DNA of 64,000 nucleotides from Aphis gossypii. Taxonomy: Eukaryota; Arthropoda; Insecta; Hemiptera; Aphididae. Shown here one piece after another: positions 35,408-46,441 of the stretch (position 1 is the stretch's first letter; each line of letters begins with the position of its first letter). The notes below the pieces were generated by a model. The model saw only the letters and a program-made list of their open reading frames with translations, ran no database searches and had not been told where the DNA came from. A program made the position numbers and the translations under genes. The stretch is from the NCBI RefSeq assembly GCF_020184175.1, contig NC_065533.1:56458351-56522350 (forward strand), given 5' to 3'.

Positions 35408-36860
35408 CAAACAAAATCAATCTACTTTAAGTGCAGATATTATAAAAAATCATCTTGGTCGATATCTCATCACACCTAATGCCACAAGGTATCTATTATC
35501 TAATTATTTTAATAATATTATGCATTAAAAAAATATATATATATGTATATATATTAAAAAAGTCTTATATTATCTTATGTTTAGATGGAATTCATATTAT
35601 GATGCTATCAAATGCATTGTTGAAAATATTGATAAGATGGAAAATGTGTGTAATGATTTACAACTGCCTACCATTTCAGGACCTCGGAAGTCTCATTTTT
35701 ACAAGAATACTGCAATGTAAATTTTATATATAAATATGCATATTTATTGTTTATTATAAATAACAATAATTGTCATATATTTTAGGTCATGAAACCTATA
35801 TATAAAGCATTAGATATACTTCAGGGTGATAAAAATATAATCCTTAGGATATTTGCTCCCTACTATAAATGCAGTACATAAATCGTTAAACAATATGAAA
35901 AATATAGTTTTCTGTGGACCATTAGTTATCGCACTTAAAAGAGAATTATATAAAAGGTAATATTTCTGATTTAATTAATGAATTATTTAATTAGCTAAAA
36001 TTTTAATTTGTACAATATTACCTAACCTAGGTATTATATTGTTTATAATAAAAAATATAATTTGTATTTTGGCCAAATGATTTTTAATAAGTCAACTTTT
36101 AAATTAGTTATTTAATATCTAAATAAAAATATGTATAAGCTAAATTATTTAAAAAAAAAAAAAAAAAAAATAGATTATGTATTGTTGTATGAAATATAAA
36201 TTATATATAAAACTAAAATATTGAAAATGTTAAACAACTTGTTAAACATAATAAAAAACAGATGAAACGCACAGAGATTAATAATATTATAATTATTATT
36301 TTAATTTTATTTTACATTTAATTAAACTCAAATAATGTCATGAATATATTTTTTTTATTAAATTCGCGAGACATATGGAGTCAAAGACATGTCAAGTGGC
36401 TTCCTGTATGGTACCAAAATTTAAACTCAAATGGGCTGTAGAAGATGATCGAATCAACATAAAAAATACACTTATGGAAACCATACTTGATAACGCATTG
36501 ACAAATTCCCAAGAGAATTTTCAGTTAACACCTAACCCCACATCAATAGAAAACCATAATTATTGTGACACTGATGATGATTTCTTTAATTTTGAGGAAA
36601 ATAATGTTTCAGATTCAAACAATGGTTTTAAATTTCTTGTTGAAAATTATTTGTCTAATAAAAACATTAAATCTCCTTTAGATTTACCAAATACCCTTAA
36701 ACAGTTATCTATAAAATACAATACTGCCGTCCCTTCATCTGCACACGTTGAGCGGCTGTTTAATGCTGGAGGACAGTCGTTCAACAAAAGAAGAGGTTCA
36801 ATGGCAGATCAAAATTTTGAAATGACTCTGTTATTGAAATTTAATAAATACTTTGAATAA

Positions 36861-37398
36861 ACCAGCAGCAAAGTACAAATCTTACATATAAATAAATATA
36901 TTTCTATATAATATTATATTTATATACAAATATAATATTTGTAATATTTAAAAAATAATATTTATAAATAAAAAATATAGTTACTAGTTTTTTTTTATAC
37001 CTCATCTTTAAATGTTTGAGTTATTTATTTTTGAATTTTAAAGGTTAAACAATAAAATAAGCACATTTAAACTAAAATGTAAATCAACCCAGACTCCAAA
37101 GTGAAATATAAACGTTAAATGGAGTTATAAAATGATACAGCCCTACAACAGTTTTTAAATTATATACATCATATTAATATATGCATATATATTTAATATA
37201 TTCATAGGTATATTACCTACTATACAAGTTCTTTTCACTTATTTTAAAACCTTTTTCAATGAATTTTTTTTATTATTATTATTATTAACTTAACTTTAAA
37301 CTTAATTGATGTATTAAAAAAATAAATTAACTGAACTATTAATTTAATTGAACAAAAAATGTTTAACTTAACTTAACTGAGTTAAAAAAAAAAAAAAT
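36861..37398. other. 3' region of the hAT element
   Basis: AT-rich, non-coding sequence between the transposase stop and the terminal repeat. It contains TTAACTTAACT repeats close to the end (37330-37385). No gene. Confidence 0.6.
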
Positions 37399-37426
37399 CA
37401 TTAACTTGCCCAGCCTTGTTGAAATG
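37399..37426 (+). repeat. right end of the hAT element with candidate 8-bp target duplication
   Basis: Read in reverse from 37418, the end is CAAGGCTGGGCAAGTTAATG, a typical hAT terminus. The next eight bases, TTGAAATG (37419-37426), are continuous with repeat R; the R copy near 21633 has ATCATTGAAATGTGAAG without any hAT sequence. The matching left end was not found, so the duplication itself is not proved. Confidence 0.65.
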
Positions 37427-37745
37427 TGAAATAGTAATTGATTTTTTTATTATAATTATTCAAAAACATAACTTGGTCAATTTTTATCTCAATTTTAATA
37501 TTTTTTTTTGAACTGTTTTAAAAAATATGTTCACAAAATTGCTATCTTAAAAATCGAAAATTCTTAAATGCATAAAAAATTTTTTTTTGAATTTTTGAAC
37601 TTTTTTAAAAGAAAATTGATATGTATGCCATTCAATCAGAATTTCCATTCTTAGTATTGTAAAAAAAAAAAAAAAAAACCGCGTTTAAATATATTGATTT
37701 TCCATGGAGGTATTAAGAATGATACGGCACTTATGGGACAAACTG
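37419..37745. repeat. dispersed repeat R, uninterrupted copy
   Basis: Matches the R copy at 21630-22440 on both sides of the solo LTR, giving the empty LTR site (AAAATATGTTCA, about 37526-37537). It ends with ACTTATGGGACAAACTGTATG and merges into the duplicated hAT block that starts at about 37622. Confidence 0.8.
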
Positions 37746-38306
37746 TATGTATAAAGACAAAACAACGAACGTCTATTGCCGTTGAACAATTTAAGTATAT
37801 GTATAAGGTGTGGGGGTATGATCATACCTAACAGAATAATATACAATAAACATATAATAATAATAATATTAATAGGTGACACAAGCTGGTGTCGACCATG
37901 CACAAGAAATTATAAAAAAAATCAACAAAACTTATCTTACCTGGTGGTGAAGAGCTGATAGGAGTGAACAGCGACGCTTGCTGCGGTTACCTCCAACGCT
38001 GCAACCAACTGTCTGAATATTATATGGACGGCGTCTCAGAGAGAATTAATCGGTTGGCACTACTGTAGACGGCTGCACGAACGAACGCCGGCTTGTGCAC
38101 GGGGTCGGGCGGAATGTCCCGAAACCAAGTGGTTAAAAGGCGGATGAGCGATGTTCGGCGGGTTATAGTAACAGACTCGGACAACGGCACCGTGGCACGA
38201 CACGCGACACAACCACGCCAGGAATAAGTAAACACAAGCGGCACTATGGGCGCACAGGACGGACGTCGTCGCACAGGGAGCGATCACAAACACACACGGT
38301 AGCACG

Positions 38307-38693
38307 GTGGCCCAAACGTGTCACGACCTGGCTCACGAACGAAGACGGATAGCTGTCTATCACGACGATACGGACAGCGAACACGCGAGGAGGAGGAAAA
38401 AACGCGGTCGGACTACAAATCCGTCGAACACAAAAAAAAAACCACGAGGTTATAGGAGCGTAAGAATCGGCCGACCGATACACGACACGTATGCCAAAAG
38501 ACTGGTTGGCATAGCGTTATCGTTCGCATTAGTCGGCGGCGGGGGGCGCTACATGCACGACGATGTTAGGACGGGGGAACGGGGGGTCGAAACTCGTGGA
38601 CACTCGACAGACGTCGGGACGTTTACAAAAATGGCGTCCAAACATAGTGGCCCAGTGGAATGCGCAGTGAACACTTACCTACAACAAATATAA
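38307..38693 (+). other. 128-codon open frame in the hAT leader, copy 2
   Basis: Counterpart of 29430-29816. The first 58 or so codons and the last 40 agree; the middle is read in a different frame (one base lost near 38480, one gained in the G run near 38542). The frame ends with MASKHSGPVECAVNTYLQQI, the probable hAT N-terminus. Confidence 0.3.
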
Positions 38694-38994
38694 TCGATTC
38701 ATTTTTATATAAAAAAAAAAACGTATTGCTAAATAAAAATTATGCAGTTAAAGATCTCAACCTGTTCGTTAAATAAAAATATATAAAAAAAAATGTACAA
38801 CAGGGTGAGAATACAGAGCGTGAGTATTATAGGTATTAGCAGGGCCTAGACCTCGGCCGCCATTTTTTTGGAGGACAAATTGCTATCACAGCTGTTAACA
38901 ACATTCCAAGACGCTGTTTTGCTCTCTGTTAACAATTCTCGAGTAGTTTTTCTATTTCATGTAATATTAAGTTTTAATCTTTTTTTTATTTTAG

Positions 38995-40147
38995 ATCATA
39001 CATAGGATTTACTATCTATTGGATTAATCCAAAAACGCTTGAATGATTTTCGAAGGAACTTGCTTGTAGACTTATGGTAGGAAGGAAGACACACATACGA
39101 TAACATTGCTGAATCAATAGACAAAGTAATCAACGAATTTAAAATCCAGAATAAAACAACATAATAGTCACTGACAATGCAGCAAATTTTGTCAAAAGTT
39201 TTAGGTAATTATCCTTTTTTATTAATAATTACCTACTGATTAAACTTCATTTTGAGCTCAACAAAAAATCTAACAATCGTTAATTCATACTTAAGTTTAT
39301 AAATCATTTAAAAATATTGCATATTTTTATTCATGCTAGTGTATCTAACTCATTTATAGGTATTGAAATTGTTAGAAATAATTTTTTACCCATAGTATTT
39401 AATTATTTTTTCAATAATAAATACTATGCTATGTGTACAATAATACTTACATAGTTCTATCTTCTATATATTTACAATAAGTATTTAAAAATAATATTCA
39501 AGTATTCTTTCTTTTTAATATTTTAGTATTTCTATTTCTATAAGATAGTTTTTCTTTTAATTCAAAATAATAGTAGGTATATAAATTATATTATTTATAA
39601 TTGAACTTATATCATTAAAACTTAAATGTATAGGTTGCCAACATAGAATTTTAATACATTTGTATAATTAGATTTATAAAGTTATTAAAGTTTAATAATT
39701 TGTAGGTCATTTACACTTTATAATTTATATTTGAAGAATAAACAATTATTAATATAGAAATTCAGCAACTTTTTATCGAATACTAAATATAGTTATACTA
39801 ATTATACTTATAAATTATAAATAAAAACATTACTTTTTTTTTTAGTAAATTTAAGAAAAACAAAATATTTTTATTTTCTAGAGTATACGGGAATGATAAT
39901 GATTCTGATGTAAATGAATGCATTGATACGAATATAACTGAGGAAAATGAAGTCTCTATTGAAATCACAAATACTCTAGATGGTGAACCATCCAATGTTG
40001 ATAATCTCTTAAGTATATCATTACCCCCTCACCAAAGGTGTGCAGCACATACAATGAATTTAATTGCTTCAGTTGACATTAAAGATGCTGAAAAATACCT
40101 TGCGTATAGGACTATCTGTCAAAAAGTATTTAAAAAGTATCAATCAA
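38995..40147 (+). pseudogene. hAT transposase, truncated duplicate
   Basis: Two exons are recognisable: 38995-39204 (after TTATTTTAG, ending AGTTTTAG|GTAATT) and 39882 to the breakpoint near 40147. They match the first two core exons of the hAT gene at 30117. The first carries the same TGA (near 39041) plus an extra 1-bp deletion in the segment that reads ACATTAATAG in copy 1. Everything from the TRWNS motif to the dimerisation domain is missing, so the copy cannot make a transposase. Confidence 0.85.
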
Positions 40148-40156
40148 TTTTAAACA

Positions 40157-40224
40157 AACATGCTTGACCTACGTTTAAGGATTTTTCATGCTATCAAAAA
40201 AATTTACAGAAATTTACTATCACT
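40157..40224 (+). pseudogene. short fragment related to 43847-43907
   Basis: About 65 bp (GACCTACGTTTAAGGATTTT onward) nearly matches 43847-43907 inside the unknown frame at 43778-43960, in the same orientation. The gypsy-type remnant lies between the two copies. It could be a remnant of the host sequence that received the gypsy element, followed by rearrangement. Confidence 0.6.
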
Positions 40225-40227
40225 TAG

Positions 40228-40430
40228 CAAACACTTATTACTGGTGCAGGTGATTCTATATTAAAAAACATAGGAACAATATTATTAAAAATAAATATCC
40301 AAGGATCAAACATGAAGTATAGGCATATGTACTTAAAGATTTAATACACAGATTTGTATTAGGTTATAATTTTTTTTTTTTTTCATATGGTTTAGTTATT
40401 GATTTATGGATAAAGGAAATATAGTTTAAT
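40228..40430 (+). pseudogene. retropepsin remnant
   Basis: A frame-shifted segment reads TGAGDSILKNIGTILLKINI and then DLIHRFVLGYN, followed by YGLVIDLW. This resembles the DTGA box and the C-terminal (I/V)LG-x-(D/N)-F part of Ty3/gypsy proteases; the catalytic Asp position is altered. Several stops follow. Confidence 0.55.
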
Positions 40431-40891
40431 ACAGGAGATAGTATGAAAGTAGATAAAATTTGGGCTGAATATAATGGACCACCTACGATAGTATATAAAT
40501 AAGAGGAAGTAGCCAACATAAAAAACGAATGTATATATTACGAGAAATATAAAGCAGCAGAAGACACCTTAATACCACCAAAAATATTAACAAACATATA
40601 ATTTGAAACGAATATAGGTGCACTTGATGATTAGTTACCCAGTTGACCATTTTAGTCAAAAACAATATTTAAAGTTGGAAATAAATAGGTTAGAGGAAAG
40701 TTCCACGGAGTTTCCAGTATATAATTTCTCAAACTTATATACAGAAATACCTATACAAAGGTACCATAAGAGGACCGATGTGGAATATACAAAAATAAAA
40801 CAATTTACTAATAACCAATGATACAAATAATGACATATGGGATGACCAAGGTACAATTATTAATATTTCTATAGATTTAACCATTAAACAG

Positions 40892-41197
40892 TTGGAAAAG
40901 ACAAAGGCTCCAATAAGAAAATTTCAACATTTATTGACTTCAAAACAACTAGATTTAAACTTTGCCAAAGTGATGGAATATGAAGTTAAATTTAGTTCAA
41001 AGGATCCGGTTTTTCAAACACCATGCAAAGTCTCTACAAAACAAAGAGAAAAGTTTAAGAAAATAAGCGATGAAATAATTAATGCAAATATTATTGAACC
41101 AAACAAAAGTAGCTACGCACCACCAGTTTTTTCTTATACCAAAGAAACAAAAAGGGGAATACGGGTTTTTGAATTCGAAAAAGCTTTAGGTATATAA
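40892..41197 (+). pseudogene. Ty3/gypsy reverse transcriptase, N-terminal fragment
   Basis: The 101-residue frame holds YEVKFSSKDPVFQTPCKVST, KQREKFKKISDEIINANIIE and PNKSSYAPPVFSYTK. This is the well-known start of gypsy-type reverse transcriptases: the 'I..S.SPYASP' region before the first palm motifs. It ends with TAA just after and lacks the catalytic YxDD part, so it is inactive. Confidence 0.85.
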
Positions 41198-43186
41198 TTA
41201 CTAACTACAAAATTTCAGGAAGCATAACAAAAAATAACATATAAATATTGAGGACATTTTAAAATAATGAAAAAGATAATTAAATTATATTGTAAAATTA
41301 ATATTAAACGGTAAATTAACTACTAACGGTCATACACTTACAAAAAACAAAACAATTCACATGTAGGGAAAAACGTTTTATATGAATTGTAAATATTATA
41401 AACTAATAATAACCGATATGTTTAATTTCATAGTTTTTTTTTTTTTTTAGAAACATGTATCATTTAATGGTTTTGTTGATAGCAAGCACCGCAAAAGAGA
41501 AGAAAATGACCGAATACAATTTTTACTTAACAGAAATCTTGAAATAAAGACTAGACAAAAGATATTCCATAAGTTCCAAATTAACAAAAAAAATATAGAA
41601 AACTACGACCAAGCATAGCCTTTAACTGCTATAAGATATACCCGGTGGTCATAACAGTACAGTTGCTTATGACAGCACATACATTAGCCCCACCTATACC
41701 TGCAAGGCAATAAATATAATACTTAAAATAAACTAAAAATAACTAAGTTACCTAACTAATTTCCGCTGCACATTAAAAAGATCCACAGGACATCCATTAG
41801 TAAGTAAACGGGAAGAAACTTGCGAAACAAAGACGAACAGCACAGGTACGCAAGTCCATAACTCTCGGCCTATTTTTTTTTAATAAAAAATAACAAAAAA
41901 CAAAAACTCAACAACATTCCTTGTATCATAGTTTTTGTAATAAGTAAAGCTAAAATTTATTTAAAAAAATGTAATCCAAACGATACTTATAGGTGTGTAA
42001 AAGTATCAAGCCTTGTTTAAATTTTAAAGCTATAATATAAGTAAAACTTGTAATTCCCCCTCTGATTAAAACGACTATTTTTTTATATTATTTATACAAG
42101 TTATAGAAATCATAAATTACACTTGTATAATATTTTTGTCAACAATACCACAACCAACAATATTATTGCCGGCATGTTCCCCGAAATAAAAATGTACACA
42201 TATCAAAAACATATTACTTAAAAACTATGTTCACTGCTCTTCCATGTCCGCCTCCAGGGCAGCAACAACCACATGGTATGGCGGTGGCTCAAAACCAGCT
42301 GGCCACTCCACGGCAATCCTCATTTGTACAGTGCCAATACTAATAAAATTTACATAATGAAGAAAAACAAAAATAATAAGAAGAAAAACAACAAAACAAA
42401 CACAACATACTATAAAACTCGTATTCTATCGACACGCTCTCAGCCACAGTTATAATTTCTGATATTGCAAAAAGGAAAAATTTACAATAAAAATCAGAGT
42501 ACATAATAAAATTATAGAGCGACTTAAAAGAACGCAAAACAGCTACTGAAGTAAAATATTACACAAGAAATAACACAAAAACACATCAACAAATACAAAA
42601 CACCAAAGACACAGATCAAGAATATTCCACGTCAACATATTTCAGACATAACAACTTCATAGTTCCATAGGAAGAAACGTATAAAACAAATTAAAATTTG
42701 TCAAAACATCCGTAGTCATCAATAATTAAACAAATATATATATATATATAGTATATATATTATACGTAATATATGTTATCAGAACAACACATAAATATTA
42801 AATAATGTTAAAATAACATATTTAAACAACTAAAAGGAACTATAAAAGAAAAAAGGGGGCTAATTTAAAACCAAATCTGACATGGTTTTAACGTCAATAG
42901 TTGTTTACATTAAAATTAAAGCGTGAACAATATAGCTAACCTGCCCAGTCGCAGTAAGCAAAAATCGACGTGCAAATGTGTTTAGCAATGAGAAAATTGG
43001 GAGTTAATACAACTCCACACTTATAAGTGGGTAACCGCATCACAGACTTAGTTTTTAGTAAAAGCAACCATTTATATAGTTTGGCAAACACACACAAATG
43101 CGGCCATTCACTTAATACAATTAAATTATTCATGCACGGAGCAGAGGTGTAAAATATGAGGTCATATTTTTTGTAATTTCGGGAAG
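41198..43186. other. degraded internal region of the gypsy remnant
   Basis: No reverse transcriptase core, RNase H or integrase motif found. A frame at about 41451-41619 (KHVSFNGFVDSKHRKREEND) and a minus-strand piece at 42338-42238 (MRIAVEWPAGFEPPP) look more protein-like than chance, but I do not recognise them. The rest is AT-rich with (TA)n near 42731-42762. Confidence 0.45.
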
Positions 43187-43717
43187 TGTTGTATTAGGCT
43201 TTAATGAATTATCATAAAATAAGAGATGTTAGTAGGTACGTAAGAATTAAGTTAAGAAAAGAGCGATAGATAATAAGTAAAACGGAAAAATTCAATACAT
43301 TAATTAAATTAAGCAATAATTAAAAAAAGCATTTAAATAGGTTAAGATAACAATTGTGAAATACAGTGTCGATTGACTTTTATATTTTAGCTAGCATAGT
43401 AAGCAAAACATAATATTAAGAAATGTAATTAAAATTTGTTTAATAATTAATCGGGTTAAAATAACAATTAGGTACGTAAGTTAAGGTGTATGAACTGTAA
43501 ATTAGTATAATAAGAGAAAGATGTAATAATCGATAGTAACTCGGTTGTAAATTTAATATTTAAGAGATAAGGCTAAGGCAGCACGGGGGTCAGTGGTGGT
43601 GATCGTGTGACTCGAATACTCGATCACCACTGGACGTCGCGTTCGAATAAAGTATTTTACATCATATTTAGTTTTACTTTATTTTGGTAAACGTTCGAGT
43701 AATCGGAGTATACGACA
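43187..43717 (+). repeat. Ty3/gypsy 3' LTR
   Basis: 531 bp starting TGTTGTATTAGGC and ending GTATACGACA, homologous to the solo LTR at 21718-22230 (opposite strand). It contains AATAAAG near 43646. The bases before it (GGGAAG) form a short polypurine tract. The flanking bases after it (GAAC) do not match those before it, as expected for a 3' LTR whose partner is lost. Confidence 0.85.
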
Positions 43718-43719
43718 GA

Positions 43720-43970
43720 ACTTAATAATATATTTATAACAAATTTTCCCACACTGGCTATAGAAGACAATGAATTAATGAAATTAAAGAATTTAATGAA
43801 TAATTTACCATTTACTCATCCATGTTCTAATTTTAAACTTGATTTTCTAAACAGCCTTTACCTACGTTCAAGGATTTTTCATGCTATCAAAAAAATTAAC
43901 AGAGATTTACTATCAGCTCCTAGAAAACATAGGAAACTAGATATTTTGTCTCACCTATAATTTGTAATTT
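43720..43970 (+). pseudogene. unknown protein tail, possibly of a transposase
   Basis: The 60-residue frame 43778-43960 begins MKLKNLMNNLPFTHPCSNFK and ends RKHRKLDILSHL; open sequence extends upstream (about 43745, LAIEDNE). The pattern of Leu/Phe helices followed by a basic tail is like the C-terminal ends of some insect transposases (P-type), but I cannot confirm that. A related 60-bp fragment lies at 40157-40224 on the other side of the gypsy remnant. Confidence 0.35.
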
Positions 43971-44146
43971 GTTTTAAAACCTACTATTTTTGTGATGTGC
44001 AAGATATACTGTTTAATGGCAGTATTGAATGTTAATAACTTATTATATTACCTATTTTATTTATCTTTTTGTACAATACTGTATAATTTACTGTTTAATT
44101 ACAATATAGGTAGTGATTTAATAATTTATTTTAAACCGACTTTATT

Positions 44147-44344
44147 TTTATGTGCATGGGCGCCCATAAGTAACATTTTAGGGTGGGTCAAAATAAAAAT
44201 ATTCTCAAATGTAAGGTAATAATAAAGATAATAATAATATTATATGGTAATATTTATTGAGCTACAAGTTTTCAATATTTTTTGTCCAGGGGGGGGGGCA
44301 AGTGCCCCATCTTACCCCTCCCAATGGGCGTCCGTGTTTATGTG
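44147..44344. mobile_element. 182-bp MITE with an 8-bp target duplication
   Basis: The element is 44155-44336: left end CATGGGCGCCCATAAG, right end (reversed) CACGGACGCCCATTGG, flanked on both sides by TTTATGTG (44147-44154 and 44337-44344). It has a G9 run and no coding capacity. An 8-bp duplication with short inverted ends fits a non-autonomous hAT derivative. Confidence 0.85.
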
Positions 44345-44359
44345 TAAAATTTTGGGTAG

Positions 44360-45351
44360 AACACGATTTCGTACGGTCCTTATCTGCGTACGGAATCGTG
44401 CACATATTTTTAAGACACCCGATTCCGTACGTTTTGTACCCAAGAATGCAATGTTGCCAGATTTCCATATGGTAGGTATTAGTCTATTTGACTTTGGCCG
44501 GGGCTAGACCATAGATAATAAAAATATGGATGGGACGTAATATCGGTCTTATCAGCGGTATTTAAGGGGTCCAGTTGAGGCCAAACAGTATACCTATATC
44601 GAATATCAATTATCATTATAAAAACGCCTCAATCGCCTTCCCCTCCAGGCACGCGGCCTTAAATATATTATTAATATAAGCGTGGCCTATCCATATCTTT
44701 ATTAAATTCTATGGGCTAGACACGTCGTTTTCCGCCGCTTTTCGTACGCTGAGTATTCCGCGCCGTTTTCCGTCGAATCGCGGAAGTTTACATCGGAATA
44801 GCTAATAGTTATACACGACGGACGTTATGCGCCGCGTTGTAATCCGCGGCGGAAAACGCCGTGTATAGCCTCGCCCTTAGAGCATTTTACATGCGTTTCG
44901 CTTATACTTAACTATATAAGTAAGGGTCCAAACACACGATTATATTTTGCCGGGCGGTCGCCCTGTTCCTCCAAGTACAGTATATGCCGGAGCCGGCGTC
45001 CGGCGTACTGGGTGAAGTTACTGATACCAGCGAAAAATGGCGCTGTCAATTTACTACAATCTAACTCTACATATCGTAAAAAATCGGACTGTAAGTCTGT
45101 AAATCCAGTCGTCTGTTTAGTAATATTTATATACTTGACGTACAACAGTGGTATTATATACCTATCAGATAAGTTTTTGTTGTTGTATATCATAAGTATA
45201 ATATAAGTATTTATCAAGTATTATATAATTATTATTTGACAATTTTTTTTATATTTTAAACGAATTGACAATGTATATTAAATGGTAGCATTGCACAGAC
45301 AATCGTACGGAATCGTGTTACTAAAATGATAAAACGTACGGGAATCGTGCT
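44360..45351. repeat. element bounded by CGTACGGAATCGTG-type inverted motifs
   Basis: The word CACGATT(T/C)CGTACG or its inverse occurs at 44362, 44386, 44420, 45304 and 45335. The outermost two are in opposite orientation (ACACGATTTCGTACGG on the left, CGTACGGGAATCGTGC on the right), as terminal or subterminal repeats of a roughly 990-bp element. A smaller inverted-repeat element (44713-44876) is nested inside. No clear target duplication seen. Confidence 0.5.
44713..44876. mobile_element. small inverted-repeat element (MITE), about 164 bp
   Basis: The left end GGGCTAGACACGTCGTTTTC pairs with the reversed right end (GGGCGAGGCTATACACGGCG then TTTTCCGCCGC), sharing the block CG(T/G)CGTTTTCCGCCGC. 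The interior is CpG-rich with further CCGTTTTCCG-type words. No coding capacity; a target duplication is not evident. Confidence 0.6.
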
Positions 45352-45689
45352 TTACCGAAAATTTTAATTTAATGACAAAAAATTAGTATTTTCAAATAAA
45401 ATTATTATAAAATGATGCAACATAGTTTTTTTTTTCTCATGAAAGATCACACAGATTTGTCCTCCAAAAATATGGCGTCGTTGATTTGATTATTAATCTA
45501 GTATGTTCCTCGTGTTTTATTCTGTGGTACCTATCAATATCGGGTGATCGATTTCCTTTTATTATCATTATTGTATTATCATTTTGTACAATCAGTTTCG
45601 TATTATCATAATTTAGTTATTTAATATTATTGCTTTTCGTATTGATCCATTGATCACAATATTATTATCATTGCCTTTTCTAATTTCTT
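45352..45689. other. non-coding
   Basis: AT-rich. A short piece (about 45450-45475, TTTGTCCTCCAAAAATATGGC) resembles, in inverse orientation, the GCCATTTTTTTGGAGGACAAA of the hAT leader (38859). Nothing else. Confidence 0.5.
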
Positions 45690-46441
45690 ATATATATATA
45701 TATGTTATTCTAATACATTAGCAATGCGAGTCGGAGTGGTCGACTACAAGTTCGTATGAACTATTCCGGCGCAAACGGTTCATATAATATTATAATACGG
45801 TGCCCGCACATAGTATATCGGACTGGTGTTCTAATATTAACCGTAAAAAATCCTTTTTGTTCTCCACTAAAACCGAACGTATACATTATAATATTATGCA
45901 TAATAATAGTATAATAATATGGGTGATTTACAATTTATACTAATAATGTGATAAATAATATTACCATTACACACACACACACAAACGCGCCGGCGTGTAG
46001 GATGCTATTTAATTACCTCGGTGGTAATTTAATTACGACCTGCAAGTATAATATATACACATATTATATATATATATATGTTATTCTAATACATTAGTAA
46101 TGCGAGTCGGAGTGGTCGACTACAAGTTCGTATGAACTATTCCGGCGCAAACGGTTCATATAATATTATAATACGGTGCCCGCACATAGTATATCGGACT
46201 GGTGTTCTAATATTAACCGTAAAAAATCCTTTTTGTTCTCCACTAAAACCGAACGTATACATTATAAATATTATGCATAATAATAGTATAATAATATGGG
46301 TGATTTACAATTTATACTAATAATGTGATAAATAATATTACCATTACACACACACACACACACAAACGCGCCGGCGTGTAGGATGCTATTTAATTACCTC
46401 GGTGGTAATTTAATTACGACCTGCAAGTATAATATATACAC
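45690..46441. repeat. 376-bp tandem duplication
   Basis: Two units start at about 45690 and 46066; GTTATTCTAATACATTAG recurs exactly 376 bp apart (45704 and 46080). They differ in only a few places: one substitution (GCAATG/GTAATG), one extra A, and the CA-run length. Each includes CGGAGTGGTCGACTACAAG and an AT-rich hinge of alternating TA, which may have promoted the duplication. No gene. Confidence 0.9.

Larger units (their letters stand above)
30117..36860 (+). pseudogene. hAT transposase, multi-exon, interrupted by an ISL2EU element
   Basis: Exons read from the splice sites are 30117-30327, 35135-35488, 35585-35716, 35786-35956 and about 36370-36860. They encode, in order: THTYDNIAESIDKVINEF and LIVTDNAANFVKSF (RNase H-fold DDE core with its Asp); QRCAAHTMNLIA (the conserved CxxHxxNL-type motif); TPNATRWNSYYDA (TRWNS motif); VMKPIYKALDILQG; and PKFKLKW followed by TAVPSSAHVERLFNAGG and KRRGSMAD, the C-terminal hAT dimerisation domain. 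Exon junctions fuse correctly, for example TR|WNS across 35488/35585. Defects are a TGA in the first exon (near 30163), a frameshift in the fourth (near 35850) and a degenerate N-terminus. The 4.1-kb ISL2EU element lies in the first intron. hAT transposases cut and paste with 8-bp target duplications. Confidence 0.87.
37622..40147 (+). repeat. duplicated hAT 5' block, copy 2
   Basis: Second copy of 29008-30754 plus 34886-35407, lacking the ISL2EU element and keeping about 265 bp (38048-38312) that copy 1 lost. Very high similarity extends through introns, so this is a recent local duplication and not an independent insertion. It breaks off at about 40147, after AACAAACA. Confidence 0.9.
40225..43717 (+). 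mobile_element. Ty3/gypsy retrotransposon remnant with 3' LTR
   Basis: In order on the plus strand are a decayed retropepsin (about 40228-40430), a linker with many stops, the first part of a reverse transcriptase (40892-41197), about 2 kb without recognisable domains, a GGGAAG purine tract (43181-43186) and an LTR (43187-43717). No 5' LTR is seen. RNase H and integrase are not recognisable. The family is the one that left the solo LTR at 21718-22230. Confidence 0.78.
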
